Positions 1 through 7,539 of a stretch of DNA of 27,873 nucleotides are shown here, piece by piece (the first letter of the stretch is position 1; every line of letters starts with the position of its first letter). The notes beneath the pieces are model-generated. The model searched no databases and was not told the DNA's origin. It saw only the letters and a list, made by a program, of their open reading frames with translations. The position numbers and the translations under genes were made by a program. The stretch comes from a virus: positions 1-27,873 of the IMG/VR virus record IMGVR_UViG_3300044612_000489; one strand, given 5' to 3'.

Positions 1-726
1 GAAAACTTATTAAAGGAAATTGCACCGAAGGAATGGCTATTGGAAAAAGCGGGCATTGATATTACCAAATATCAGACCGTTGCACCTGTGGCACAACAAG
101 CACAATTTGCAGACGATTTCAGCGCCTTTTATGACTTCGGCGAAACAAAGGACGGATTCAATGTTTGGAAGCAAAAAACACGCTTTAACGACGATTCTGA
201 ATATCAAATGTTTGCAGACGTAAGCCAATTACAGGCAAACGTACTTGATTTAATATCAAAGGACAAAAGAGTAACGCCGGACGTATTGGCTACAACACTT
301 GACCAAAACCCCGATACAATTTCATTGGTTATAAAGGATTTAATTGACAAAGGATATATTACTTCAAATGAATATACAATTGGCGAAGGTATTGACGGAA
401 ATACAATAATTGAACATACTTTAACAGAACCAATTGGCAATATTTTAACAAAGATTCAGCCACAAACAAAGGAATTGTTAATTCGTTATTCTTACGAATG
501 GAAAACAGGTTTTTCAAATAGCGACAAAAAAACAAGCCGCCCGTTTTGTGTTGCTTTATTAGATGCAAATAAAATGTATTCACGTTCAGAAATTGAATCA
601 ATAAGCACACGTTTAGGATATTCCGTTTGGGATAGGAAGGGCGGTTGGTACACAGTACCGGGAACGAACGAACACGAAGCAAGTTGTCGCCACCAATGGG
701 TTTCAAACATAGTAACAAGAAAATAG
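1..726 (+). CDS. Phage head protein, C-terminal part (SRPFC...CRH domain); 5' end outside window
   Basis: The frame is open from base 1, so this is the last 241 residues of a longer protein. A helical stretch in the middle (LDLISKDKRVTPDVLATTLDQ) looks like a small winged-helix. The C-terminal part has the pattern SRPFC (nt 534-548), then LGYSVWDRKGGWYTVPG and CRHQW near the end. I know this Cys/Trp/His-rich ending from phage head proteins of the Mu gpF / XkdF-associated type, including C-termini of XkdF-like proteins in Bacteroidota phages. The next gene starts one base after the stop and is a connector protein, which supports a head-assembly role. It may belong to the same gene type as the partial gene at 27597, but a direct circular join of the window ends is out of frame. 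Function beyond head-associated is not established. Confidence 0.6.
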   Translation, partial: ENLLKEIAPKEWLLEKAGIDITKYQTVAPVAQQAQFADDFSAFYDFGETKDGFNVWKQKTRFNDDSEYQMFADVSQLQANVLDLISKDKRVTPDVLATTLDQNPDTISLVIKDLIDKGYITSNEYTIGEGIDGNTIIEHTLTEPIGNILTKIQPQTKELLIRYSYEWKTGFSNSDKKTSRPFCVALLDANKMYSRSEIESISTRLGYSVWDRKGGWYTVPGTNEHEASCRHQWVSNIVTRK

Positions 727-727
727 A

Positions 728-1315
728 ATGAGCAAAAACACATTATTTATATCAGTACAGACAATTAAGGACAGAACCGGGTTACACGCTAACGTGGACG
801 AAAAATTGGTTTTGCCTGAAATTAAGACCGCGCAGGATATGTATATTTTACCCGCTTTGGGTTCAGCATTGTACAATGAATTGCAAGCTGCGGTTGTTGC
901 AAATACATTTACGCAATTACAAACAACTTTATTAGACGATTACCTTGTTGACTGTTTGATATATTTTGTTATGTCAGAACTTCCGCAAGGTTTATCATAT
1001 CAGTTTTACAATAAGGGTTTAATAAGAAAAACAGGTGAAAATCAAGAAAGTCCGTCAATGCAGGATATGATTGACGTTGCAAATAGATACCGCGCACGCG
1101 CTGAATTCTATAAACAAAGACTTATAAAATACCTAAAACAAAACAATGCTTTGTACCCAAATTATTTAAACTTTGGTTCAGGCATTGATTCAATCAAACC
1201 TGACAACGAAGGATATTCTGTTTCAATGTGGTTGGGGGATAATGGTTGTTGCGGGGACGGGGATAGCAGAAAAAGCTTTGAAGAACGTTATCAGGGAAAC
1301 ATTGGTTGTTGTTAA
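728..1315 (+). CDS. Head-tail connector (adaptor) protein, DUF6712-like
   Basis: A 195-residue protein opening with LFISVQTIKDRT...NVDEKLVLPEIKTAQDMYILPALG, the pattern of the helical connector (gp6-like) proteins of Bacteroidota phages, DUF6712 from memory. These proteins form the ring between portal and tail completion proteins. The family-typical middle helices follow (DDYLVDCLIYFVMSELPQGLSY), then an Arg/Lys-rich helix (NRYRARAEFYKQRLIKYLK). The C-terminus is Cys- and Gly-rich (GDNGCCGDGDS and a final GCC), which may be a disordered tail. It sits between a head gene and a tail-completion gene, as expected for a connector. ATG follows the previous stop by one base. The family assignment is from remembered pattern, not from a search. 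Confidence 0.65.
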   Translation: MSKNTLFISVQTIKDRTGLHANVDEKLVLPEIKTAQDMYILPALGSALYNELQAAVVANTFTQLQTTLLDDYLVDCLIYFVMSELPQGLSYQFYNKGLIRKTGENQESPSMQDMIDVANRYRARAEFYKQRLIKYLKQNNALYPNYLNFGSGIDSIKPDNEGYSVSMWLGDNGCCGDGDSRKSFEERYQGNIGCC

Positions 1316-1318
1316 TAT

Positions 1319-1447
1319 ATGAGTAAACAAGTAACTATTAAAAACCAAAATAAGCTTAAAGTTTATTTGGAAAAAGCAAAAAAGAATGACATTAAACCAA
1401 ATAGTCAAAGAACTGACAACGATAGGAAACCAACACGAACAAATTGA
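1319..1447 (+). CDS. Small basic protein (42 aa), possible
   Basis: ATG at 1319 opens a 42-residue Lys/Arg/Asn-rich frame that fills the 70-base gap between the connector gene and the next gene, then overlaps that gene by 62 bases in another frame. Genes here are otherwise packed with almost no gaps, which is the main argument that this gap is coding. No domain is recognisable, and the overlapped half may be coding by chance. Low confidence. Confidence 0.35.
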   Translation: MSKQVTIKNQNKLKVYLEKAKKNDIKPNSQRTDNDRKPTRTN

Positions 1448-1835
1448 TTTTGTTTATTTTGGGGACGTTTGGGAACGTTTGAGCAATGGCGAAGTAACCT
1501 ATCCTGCAATGTTTTTTACATTGACAGGTGCAAGTTATGGCGCAAAAGAAATTGGTTTTTCATTTAGTCTTTATTTTATGGACAGAATGTTAAATGAAGA
1601 AACAAACGAAACTGAAGTTTTATCGGATATGACACAGGTTGCCGGTGACATAGTTGCACAATTACGTTACCCTGAAGATTACCAAATTGTGACTTGGACA
1701 TTGAACCAAAATTTACCAATTACTTTTTACACAGAAAGCGACCCTGATTATTTAGCAGGTGTAAAATTAGATATTACGTTGACAGTACCATTTATTAACA
1801 ACAGGTGCGAAGTGCCTTCAAATTATACTTTTTAA
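1386..1835 (+). CDS. Tail completion / terminator-like protein
   Basis: A 149-residue protein (MTLNQIVKELTTIGNQHEQIDFVYFGDVWERLSNGEVTYP...). The features VYFGDVWE, TYPAMFFTL, a hydrophobic beta strand (FSFSLYFMDRM) and LSDMTQVAGDIVAQL, ending in beta strands (GVKLDITLTVPF), match a protein family found just after the connector in Bacteroidota phages. By position and fold pattern it is likely the neck or tail-terminator protein capping the tail tube. Its stop overlaps the ATG of the tail fibre gene (TAATG at 1833-1837), suggesting coupled translation. The role is inferred from gene order. Confidence 0.5.
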   Translation: MTLNQIVKELTTIGNQHEQIDFVYFGDVWERLSNGEVTYPAMFFTLTGASYGAKEIGFSFSLYFMDRMLNEETNETEVLSDMTQVAGDIVAQLRYPEDYQIVTWTLNQNLPITFYTESDPDYLAGVKLDITLTVPFINNRCEVPSNYTF

Positions 1836-3724
1836 TGGAATCCAAAAAAATTAATCAATTAGCGACAGAACTTGCGCCTGATTTATCAGATTTAACAATT
1901 ATAGGCGACCCAACAACCGGAATAAGTAAAAAAATTACGCTTTCACAAATGGCGTCTTTGTTTACAGGTACAGTTGAAGAATACGCAAACCTTGCGGCAT
2001 TCCCTTTGGTTGGTGTTGCTGACACTATTTACATTGCCTTAGATACAAACATTTTGTATCGTTGGAATACAGGTACAAGCGCATACGTTGAATTGTCACC
2101 AAACATTGTATCTTCTTTGGTGTTTAATGACGCCAATGGATTTGACGGAACTATTAATTTAGTCGGTTCAGTTGCGACCTTAACAATTACGACTGCATTA
2201 ACAACGGGTTCAGTTGGATTTATAGGTGCTTCAGGTGCTTTATTACAAGACAACGCAAACTTCTTTTGGGACGATACTAATAACAGATTAGGTTTAGGTA
2301 CAAATGCGCCAACAACTGCATTGGACGTTTTCGGTTCAGGAATTATTGGACGCATAAACGGAACTTCAACAAACAATGCTTATTTAGGTTTTTCAAGTGC
2401 GGGAACTAATAAGTGGTCAGTTGGCAATGTTCAGTCAGACCATAGATTTAGAATATTTAGCGAAGCAAATAGTGCTGAATTAATTTCAGTTTTACAAACA
2501 GGGGAATTTGGAATTGGTATTGCAAACCCATTAACAAAGCTACATATTGACGGCGGCGCAACTGCTTTAATTGCAAATTTAGACGCTGACGTTTCTGTTG
2601 CAAAAAGTATTAGTTTTCGTTCAGATAATAGTACAAGAATAAATTTAGAAGTTTCAGGGACAGAATCAGGTTCAAATGCAGGTGCAAACTTTTTTATAAG
2701 AAGATATTCAGACGCAGGTGCTTTAATTGATACACCTTTGACAATTACACGTTCAACAGGTTTAGTTACAATACCAAATTTATCTTTTACTACTTTAACA
2801 GGTATTGTTCCTATTGCAAATGGTGGTACAGGTTCAGCTACTCAAAATTTTGTTGACTTAACTACAACACAATCAATAGGAGGCGCAAAAACATTTACAG
2901 GAGCATTGAATATTAATTTAACTTTAGCTGCATCTGCTATTAATTTAGTAAATACTTCGACAAATAATATTTATACTACATATTCAAATGCAAGTAATAA
3001 TACTTATATAGGATTAGTTAGTAATAATGGCGTAGTTCAAACTAACAACGATTTTGAAGTTTATACAGGTGCATCATATACAAAGAGATTTGCCATAGCC
3101 TCAACAGGAGCAGCTACATTCTCAAGTAGTGTAACGTCAACTAAATTAAATGTAAGTGGTGCAGGTGGTGGAACGGGTCAAAATGCAATTAGTTTTAGTT
3201 CTACCGGTTTTGCTAATGAATTCTATTTATATAATGGAAATACACCTTCTGCTTTTGGTTTTACTTTATATGATATAACGAATGCTGCTTATAGATTTAC
3301 AGTGTCAAACGCAGGTAATTTTTTAATAGGAACAACTACTGATAATGGATATAAATTAAATTGTAATGGTCAGCCAGGTGCTAATGGATATACTGCTTGG
3401 ACTAATTATTCGGATTCAAGATTAAAAGAAAATGTAACTGATTTAGATGCTACTAATATATTAGATAAAATTTGTGCAATTAGACCAATAACATATAACT
3501 ATAATGAGTTATCAGGTTTTGATGAAGATACAAGAGCAAGAAGAATTTCAGGATTTATAGCACAAGAATTAATGGAGGTATTCCCTGAAATGGTTGGTAC
3601 AATTAAAAAAGAAGATGTAGAGTATTACGATACTAACTTATCTAATTTAAACTTGTACTTAGTAAAAGCAATACAAGAACAACAAGCACAAATAGAAGAA
3701 TTAAAATCATTAATAAATAAATAA
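1835..3724 (+). CDS. Tail fibre / receptor-binding protein with C-terminal S74 intramolecular chaperone
   Basis: A 629-residue fibre. I place the start at ATG 1835, which overlaps the previous stop; the frame is open a little further upstream, but the sequence from MESKKINQLATEL onward looks like a fibre N-terminus. Repeated beta motifs of the type GLGTNAPTTALDVFG and EFGIGIANPLTKLHIDG are present, then an IANGGTGSATQNFVDLTTTQ collar motif common in phage fibres. The last ~110 residues are a peptidase S74 endosialidase chaperone: YSDSRLKENVTDL, with the Ser-Asp pair used for self-cleavage in this family, then PITYNYN, GFIAQELMEVFPEMV and a final coiled coil. It trimerises the fibre and is normally cleaved off. 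The distal half is clearly AT-richer than the proximal half (11 of 60 G+C at 2941-3000 against 27 of 60 at 1981-2040 by hand count). Confidence 0.85.
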   Translation: MESKKINQLATELAPDLSDLTIIGDPTTGISKKITLSQMASLFTGTVEEYANLAAFPLVGVADTIYIALDTNILYRWNTGTSAYVELSPNIVSSLVFNDANGFDGTINLVGSVATLTITTALTTGSVGFIGASGALLQDNANFFWDDTNNRLGLGTNAPTTALDVFGSGIIGRINGTSTNNAYLGFSSAGTNKWSVGNVQSDHRFRIFSEANSAELISVLQTGEFGIGIANPLTKLHIDGGATALIANLDADVSVAKSISFRSDNSTRINLEVSGTESGSNAGANFFIRRYSDAGALIDTPLTITRSTGLVTIPNLSFTTLTGIVPIANGGTGSATQNFVDLTTTQSIGGAKTFTGALNINLTLAASAINLVNTSTNNIYTTYSNASNNTYIGLVSNNGVVQTNNDFEVYTGASYTKRFAIASTGAATFSSSVTSTKLNVSGAGGGTGQNAISFSSTGFANEFYLYNGNTPSAFGFTLYDITNAAYRFTVSNAGNFLIGTTTDNGYKLNCNGQPGANGYTAWTNYSDSRLKENVTDLDATNILDKICAIRPITYNYNELSGFDEDTRARRISGFIAQELMEVFPEMVGTIKKEDVEYYDTNLSNLNLYLVKAIQEQQAQIEELKSLINK

Positions 3725-3725
3725 A

Positions 3726-4022
3726 ATGAAAAAAATAAAATCAGTACAAAGTTGGGTTAATGGTCAATCAATTCAAGCAACACAATTTCAATTAAGAGCA
3801 ATTAATGTAGAATTAGAAAATTCTGCAAATTTTTATTATGGTTTATTTTCTGAAAATAATGAACAATTATCAGCAGGTAATTTATCAATGGACGGCAAAG
3901 AATATCAAGATTGGCAAAATGACCAATACGCGTGGGATTGGGCAGCTTCTAAACTAAATTTAGAATTATTACCTGAAGTAATTGAAGAAAAAGAAGTAAT
4001 TTTAGAACCTAAAACAATATAA
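3726..4022 (+). CDS. Small tail-fibre-associated protein (98 aa), unknown function
   Basis: Starts one base after the fibre gene and shares its AT-rich composition, so it probably moved together with the distal fibre. Visible features are a beta-like N-terminal half (IQATQFQLRAINVELENSANFYYGLFSE), a Trp-rich middle (YQDWQNDQYAWDWAASKLNL) and an acidic tail (LPEVIEEKEVILEPKT). I do not recognise a named family. A fibre-assembly or fibre-tip role is a guess from position only. Confidence 0.6.
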   Translation: MKKIKSVQSWVNGQSIQATQFQLRAINVELENSANFYYGLFSENNEQLSAGNLSMDGKEYQDWQNDQYAWDWAASKLNLELLPEVIEEKEVILEPKTI

Positions 4023-4023
4023 T

Positions 4024-4164
4024 ATGATTACGTTAAACGAACAACAATTAACAGAACTAAACCAATTTTGTCAAGAACTTCCAACAAAATACGGAGTGCC
4101 TTTATTACAATGGTTTAAGCAAATTCAAGACGAACAAGCACCAAAAGAAGAAGAAAAAAAATAA
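4024..4164 (+). CDS. Small hypothetical protein (46 aa)
   Basis: ATG at 4024 directly follows the previous stop, and the TAA overlaps the next ATG (TAATG at 4162-4166). The protein is a short charged helix (MITLNEQQLTELNQFCQELP...PLLQWFKQIQDEQ) ending in a Glu/Lys tail. Tight spacing on both sides is the evidence that it is real. Function unknown. Confidence 0.6.
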   Translation: MITLNEQQLTELNQFCQELPTKYGVPLLQWFKQIQDEQAPKEEEKK

Positions 4165-4343
4165 TGACACCGCATAGCAATCAAGCCGACATAGGCACAG
4201 GAATAAGCGTTTTAAGCGCTATTGTAAGTATTTCAACAATTCAACCGGTTGTCACATTATTTGCCGGTTTGATTGCTATAATTTCGGGTATAATGGCAAT
4301 TCGTTATTATTACAACGCAACTAAAAAGGTTAAAAATGATTAA
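4164..4343 (+). CDS. Small membrane protein, holin candidate (59 aa)
   Basis: This 59-residue protein has a short polar N-terminus (MTPHSNQADIG) and a long hydrophobic stretch from about residue 12 to 50 (GISVLSAIVSISTIQP, then VVTLFAGLIAIISGIMAIRYYY), best read as two transmembrane helices around a Pro turn, followed by a basic tail (NATKKVKND). Size, topology and place at the head of the lysis cassette fit a holin, which would form the inner-membrane lesion releasing or activating the endolysin. Its end overlaps the next gene by 8 bases. Another two-helix candidate lies at 5834, so which one is the holin, or whether one is an antiholin, cannot be told from sequence. Confidence 0.55.
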   Translation: MTPHSNQADIGTGISVLSAIVSISTIQPVVTLFAGLIAIISGIMAIRYYYNATKKVKND

Positions 4344-4887
4344 AAATATTGTAATTGCAATTTTATTGGTTGTGGTTGCTTTATTTTTATTTTCAGATTC
4401 TTCATACAATGGCGGTTCTGTAACCATTGTACGTGACACAGTTTACCAACAGAAAACTTTTACAAAGTATAAAAAAGGAAATGATATACATTCATATACC
4501 ATTTTAACGGATTCCGTACAGATTCCTGTACACGACACAATTCGCATTTTATCCGATTATAGCCGCAAATATGCGTATTCAGATACGATTCAAATTGATA
4601 CGAACAATGTCGTATATATTCAGGATACAATAAGCCAAAATCGTATTTTAGGGCGTGGATTTAGCGCCAAATTAAGCGAAAAGACTATAATTGAAACGCG
4701 CACAATTACACCAAAGGTTAAAAATGCACTTTATTTAGGCGTATTAGCTGATTTAAGACAGGATAAAAGTTTGGACAACTTGGGTGTTGGTTTAATATAT
4801 AAGGTCAAAAACAAGGCTTTAATTGGCTTAAATTTAAAAACAGGTGAATCTGTGAAATATGGCGTTGGATTCTATTTAAAATTATAA
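4336..4887 (+). CDS. Membrane-anchored protein of the lysis region (183 aa), unknown function
   Basis: A single N-terminal membrane anchor (IKNIVIAILLVVVALFLF, residues 2-19) precedes a beta-rich, Thr/Asp/Val-rich domain with repeated patterns such as VRDTVYQQK, VHDTIRIL, YSDTIQIDT and IQDTISQ, ending in strands with alternating small residues (LYLGVLADL, LGVGLIYKV, VKYGVGFYLKL). Bacteroidota phages often carry such an anchored DTV-repeat protein near the lysis genes; DUF6808 is the family I would compare first. It probably sits in the inner membrane with its bulk in the periplasm. A role in envelope disruption is possible but not shown. The last two strands look like outer-membrane barrel hairpins. 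Confidence 0.55.
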   Translation: MIKNIVIAILLVVVALFLFSDSSYNGGSVTIVRDTVYQQKTFTKYKKGNDIHSYTILTDSVQIPVHDTIRILSDYSRKYAYSDTIQIDTNNVVYIQDTISQNRILGRGFSAKLSEKTIIETRTITPKVKNALYLGVLADLRQDKSLDNLGVGLIYKVKNKALIGLNLKTGESVKYGVGFYLKL

Positions 4888-4898
4888 TATGTAATAGA

Positions 4899-5201
4899 AT
4901 GGCAACAAGCAAAAAATTAGACGTTTCAGCAAACCCCCTTCCAATAAGCTTCAAAGATTTTAGTAAAAACCCTGTGGTTGGCACTATGTTTTTGGTAATT
5001 ATTGGAATTTCTGTTTTATATATTGACATTCGTGGAACTTTTAACAATCAAATTGAAGGACAGGGTCGCAAGATTGAAAAATTAGAAAATCGTGTTGACA
5101 TTGTCAGCGACGCCTTGCGCCGTTGCGATTCTTCTTTGGCTTCAGCAACAACTAAACTTTCAACCTTAGAACAATTGGGTAAGATTCAAAAAATTAAATA
5201 A
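4899..5201 (+). CDS. Inner-membrane coiled-coil protein, i-spanin-like (100 aa)
   Basis: Residues about 25-44 form one transmembrane helix (PVVGTMFLVIIGISVLYIDI). After it comes a long heptad-type helix (NNQIEGQGRKIEKLENRVDIVSDALRRCDSSLASATTKLSTLEQLGKI). An inner-membrane anchor followed by a periplasmic coiled coil is the topology of Rz-type i-spanins. The stop overlaps the ATG of the next gene, which encodes an exported coiled-coil protein, so the two may be partners that span the periplasm during lysis. Sequence similarity to a known spanin is not claimed; this rests on topology and position. Confidence 0.5.
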   Translation: MATSKKLDVSANPLPISFKDFSKNPVVGTMFLVIIGISVLYIDIRGTFNNQIEGQGRKIEKLENRVDIVSDALRRCDSSLASATTKLSTLEQLGKIQKIK

Positions 5202-5518
5202 TGAAATATTTATTTATTATATTCTTATTTGGCTGCACAGTTTCAGCGCAAAAAACAAGCGAAGAAGCTGAACAAGAACGTGAGTTTCAACAACTTATGT
5301 CAAAAGTGACTGAAACAAATAACAAGTCAGTACAGGTTCAAAAGGCAGCAAGTAAAAAGGAAGCTGAATTAGTTACAAAAGCAGTTGCAACAATTGTTTC
5401 AATGAAGGGCGAAATTAAAGATTTAAAAACTGAATTAAATGAAGTTAAAAGCAAGTTGGATTCTGTTGCTATTGATACCGGTGGCAAATTTATGTTATTG
5501 CCAATATCCAATTACTAA
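5201..5518 (+). CDS. Exported coiled-coil protein of the lysis cassette (105 aa)
   Basis: The N-terminus is a clear signal peptide (MKYLFIIFLFGCTVSA) with predicted cleavage after VSA and before Gln17. Cleavage before Gln is the Bacteroidetes Q-rule, known for this phylum's signal peptidase I substrates. LFGC at 9-12 is a poor lipobox because of Phe at -2. The mature part is highly charged and helical (KTSEEAEQEREFQQLM..., MKGEIKDLKTELNEVKSKLDSV), a likely coiled coil. It starts at the stop of the 4899 gene and its last 80 bases overlap the next gene in another frame. It could be the outer partner of a two-component spanin, though a lipid anchor is not evident. Confidence 0.55.
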   Translation: MKYLFIIFLFGCTVSAQKTSEEAEQEREFQQLMSKVTETNNKSVQVQKAASKKEAELVTKAVATIVSMKGEIKDLKTELNEVKSKLDSVAIDTGGKFMLLPISNY

Positions 5519-5834
5519 AAAGATTGGTGAAGACACGGTTGTTATAATGACATTAAAACAGGGCGAACAAATTAATAAAACTTTTAATAAGTTTGGTCAG
5601 GATTTAGGTTTAACAAAGGATAGTTTAAAAATAAAACGCGCGCAATATGATAGCTTATTCAATACAATATCTTTGGTCAAAGATTCGTTCTATGATTGGA
5701 AATGGAAATATGAAGCAAATAGAAACACTTATTACGCAAGAGAAACCGAAGTCCAAAAAGACAAAAAGTACGACTTCGCACAAAAAATAATTTTAATAGC
5801 AATAATAGTTTTACAATTTCAAAGTCTAAAATAA
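5439..5834 (+). CDS. Exported protein with C-terminal membrane helix, u-spanin-like (131 aa)
   Basis: ATG 5439 lies inside the previous gene, and the first 80 bases code in two frames. The resulting N-terminus is a convincing signal peptide (MKLKASWILLLLIPVANLCYC) with Gln22 as likely first mature residue. The middle is charged and helical (TLKQGEQINKTFNKFGQDLGLTKDSLKIKRAQYDSLF), and the C-terminus is a membrane helix (FAQKIILIAIIVLQF, about 113-127). Exported N-terminus, helical middle and C-terminal membrane anchor is the layout of a unimolecular spanin, but neither Cys19 nor Cys21 sits in a normal lipobox, so a lipid anchor is uncertain. The gene ends at the ATG of the next. Confidence 0.6.
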   Translation: MKLKASWILLLLIPVANLCYCQYPITKKIGEDTVVIMTLKQGEQINKTFNKFGQDLGLTKDSLKIKRAQYDSLFNTISLVKDSFYDWKWKYEANRNTYYARETEVQKDKKYDFAQKIILIAIIVLQFQSLK

Positions 5835-6049
5835 TGAAACAATTTTTTACAGAAGACAATGGTCGGTTTAGTATGAAACGTCTTTGCGGTCTTATGTGCG
5901 TAGTTGCGTTATGCGTTACTATGTATCATAATAGCTTTAGCGAGTTATCAAAAGCACCAAGCGAGGCATTGGTTTACGCAGTTGCAAGTTTAGCATTTGG
6001 TTGTTTAGGATTGACAACGGCAGAAAAAATATTTAAGAAAAATGACTAA
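5834..6049 (+). CDS. Two-helix membrane protein, holin candidate (71 aa)
   Basis: The opening KQFFTEDNGRFSMKRLCGLM is a pattern I know from small membrane proteins annotated as holins in Bacteroidota phages. Two transmembrane helices follow, about residues 17-32 (LCGLMCVVALCVTMYH) and 45-63 (ALVYAVASLAFGCLGLTTA), with a basic end (EKIFKKND). The gene is two steps upstream of the endolysin and overlaps its neighbours at both ends (ATG at the previous stop; 8-base overlap with 6042). Of the two holin candidates in this cassette this one is nearer the endolysin. Confidence 0.6.
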   Translation: MKQFFTEDNGRFSMKRLCGLMCVVALCVTMYHNSFSELSKAPSEALVYAVASLAFGCLGLTTAEKIFKKND

Positions 6050-6128
6050 TTATGAAAAAAGGGTGCTAATTTCAATTGGCATTTTATATATAACAACATT
6101 ATTTTATTTATTTAATTGTATTTTATGA
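6042..6128 (+). CDS. Tiny single-helix membrane peptide (28 aa)
   Basis: ATG 6042 overlaps the end of the holin candidate and its TGA (6126-6128) overlaps the ATG of the endolysin (ATGA at 6125-6128). The product has a charged start (MTNYEKR) followed by an unbroken hydrophobic helix (VLISIGILYITTLFYLFNCIL). Without it there would be a 75-base gap in an otherwise gapless cassette. It could be an antiholin or pinholin-like peptide; nothing more can be said. Confidence 0.4.
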   Translation: MTNYEKRVLISIGILYITTLFYLFNCIL

Positions 6129-6589
6129 AGTTAAGTGAACATTTAGATTTGTCAGAAGTTATTAGAAGCGAAAGCGCAAAACGCAATGGTATTTCAAATA
6201 TGCCAACTGAAGCACATATTGCCAATTTTAAACTATTGGCTGAAAAGGTATTTGAACCAATACGCAATCATTTTCGTTGTCCAATTCATATTTCAAGCGG
6301 GTACAGAAGTTTAGAATTGAATAAATGTATTGGCGGTGCAGCAACAAGTCAGCATTGCAGCGGTGAAGCAATTGATATTGATATGGACGGCTCACCAAAT
6401 AATGTGACAAATAAAATGATTTTTAATTATATTAAAGACAATTTGGAATTTGACCAAATGATTTGGGAATTTGGGAACGATAGCAACCCCGATTGGGTTC
6501 ACGTTTCCTATGAAAGCACAGGGAAACAAAGAAAGCAAGTTTTAAAAGCATATAAAGAAAGCGGAAAAACACACTACAAAACCTATTAA
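6125..6589 (+). CDS. Endolysin, M15 zinc peptidase (154 aa)
   Basis: A D-Ala-D-Ala carboxypeptidase / L-Ala-D-Glu endopeptidase type M15 domain that cuts peptidoglycan stem peptides. The zinc ligands are visible: His77 in TSQHCSGEAIDIDMD, Asp84 in the same motif, and His126 in DWVHVSYE. The family-typical SSGYRS and N-terminal LSEHLDLSEVIRSESAKRNG are present. I use ATG 6125, which overlaps the stop of the small peptide, rather than a TTG at 6116. There is no signal peptide, so export would depend on a holin. Length is normal for the phage M15_3-type enzymes. Confidence 0.9.
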   Translation: MKLSEHLDLSEVIRSESAKRNGISNMPTEAHIANFKLLAEKVFEPIRNHFRCPIHISSGYRSLELNKCIGGAATSQHCSGEAIDIDMDGSPNNVTNKMIFNYIKDNLEFDQMIWEFGNDSNPDWVHVSYESTGKQRKQVLKAYKESGKTHYKTY

Positions 6590-7335
6590 TGACAAACACA
6601 AACCTAAAAACAAAACGCCGCAGACTATTTTTTGACATTGAAACTTCACCGAACATTGGTTTGTTTTGGGAAGCAGGGTATAAAAAAAATATAGATTATT
6701 CAAACATAATTCAAGAACGTGCAATTATTTGTATCTGTTATAAATGGGAAGATGAAAAAGAAGTTTATTCGCTTAATTGGGACGCAAAGCAGAATGACAA
6801 ACGTATGCTTGAACAGTTTATTGAGGTTACAAATATTGCTAACGAAATGGTCGGTCACAATGGGGACAAATTTGACTTGGCTTGGATACGAACAAGGTGT
6901 TTGTTTCACGGTATATCAATGTTTCCTAAATATACAACCATTGATACGTTAAAAGTTGCCCGTCAAAAGTTTAGATTTAATTCTAATAGGTTGAATTACA
7001 TAGCTGATTTTTTAGGTTTAGGTCAGAAAATAAAAACAGAATACAGTCTTTGGAAGGATATACTTTTGCGCAAAGACAAAGTTGCAATGGAAGCAATGAT
7101 AAAATATTGCAAAAAAGACGTTGTTTTGCTTGAAAAAGTTTTTAAATTGTTAAACAATCATATTGAACCAAAAACGCATTATGGCGTTATATTTGGCGAA
7201 GACAGGGGAACGTGTCCCGAATGTGGGTCAGACGATTTGATTAAAAATAATAAAGTCGTGACCGCAACAGGATTGACCCGAATTCAATACAAGTGCAAAA
7301 CTTGTAATAAATTTCATTCTAAAACCGACAAATAA
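6589..7335 (+). CDS. 3'-5' exonuclease (DnaQ/RNase H-like, DEDDy) with C-terminal zinc ribbon
   Basis: A 248-residue protein. Exo I is FFDIETS (Asp16, Glu18), Exo II is GHNGDKFDLAW (Asp96) and Exo III is IKYCKKDVVLLEKV (Tyr173, Asp177), the complete catalytic set of a DEDDy exonuclease. A C-terminal zinc ribbon follows with CPEC (Cys209, Cys212) and CKTC (Cys236, Cys239). This arrangement is known in phage nucleases that act in replication, recombination or host DNA degradation. It starts at the end of the endolysin gene (ATG overlaps the TAA) and begins a run of small early-type genes. Confidence 0.85.
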   Translation: MTNTNLKTKRRRLFFDIETSPNIGLFWEAGYKKNIDYSNIIQERAIICICYKWEDEKEVYSLNWDAKQNDKRMLEQFIEVTNIANEMVGHNGDKFDLAWIRTRCLFHGISMFPKYTTIDTLKVARQKFRFNSNRLNYIADFLGLGQKIKTEYSLWKDILLRKDKVAMEAMIKYCKKDVVLLEKVFKLLNNHIEPKTHYGVIFGEDRGTCPECGSDDLIKNNKVVTATGLTRIQYKCKTCNKFHSKTDK

Positions 7336-7539
7336 ATGAGCAAAATTCTATATACTATTATTGACGATTTGTTGGCGCGTGAAGACAAAGGAATAAAAGA
7401 ATACGGAAAAACAATGGATAGGTCGGATTTGACCGAATTGGATTGGTTGCAGAATGCCTATGAAGAAGCTTTGGATTTAAGTATTTACTTAAAAAAACTT
7501 ATAAATATTAAAAAAAATGAAAATGCCAAAAGGTTTTAA
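7336..7539 (+). CDS. Small helical protein, possibly MazG/NTP-PPase-like (67 aa)
   Basis: The segment KEYGKTMDRSDLTELDWLQNAYEEALDLSIYLKKLI follows a pattern seen in many small phage proteins: Tyr-Gly, a Leu-Asp-Trp-Leu helix, then AYEEALDxxxYLKK. The acidic EEALD helix resembles a metal-binding helix of all-alpha NTP pyrophosphatases, but the protein is too short for a full enzyme, so this is a tentative relation. ATG is immediately after the exonuclease stop. Confidence 0.6.
   Translation: MSKILYTIIDDLLAREDKGIKEYGKTMDRSDLTELDWLQNAYEEALDLSIYLKKLINIKKNENAKRF

Noticed and set aside
5201-5250. LFGC in the 5201 product as a lipoprotein signal (o-spanin)
   Set aside because: Phe at -2 is outside the usual lipobox, and cleavage after VSA before Gln is a better match.
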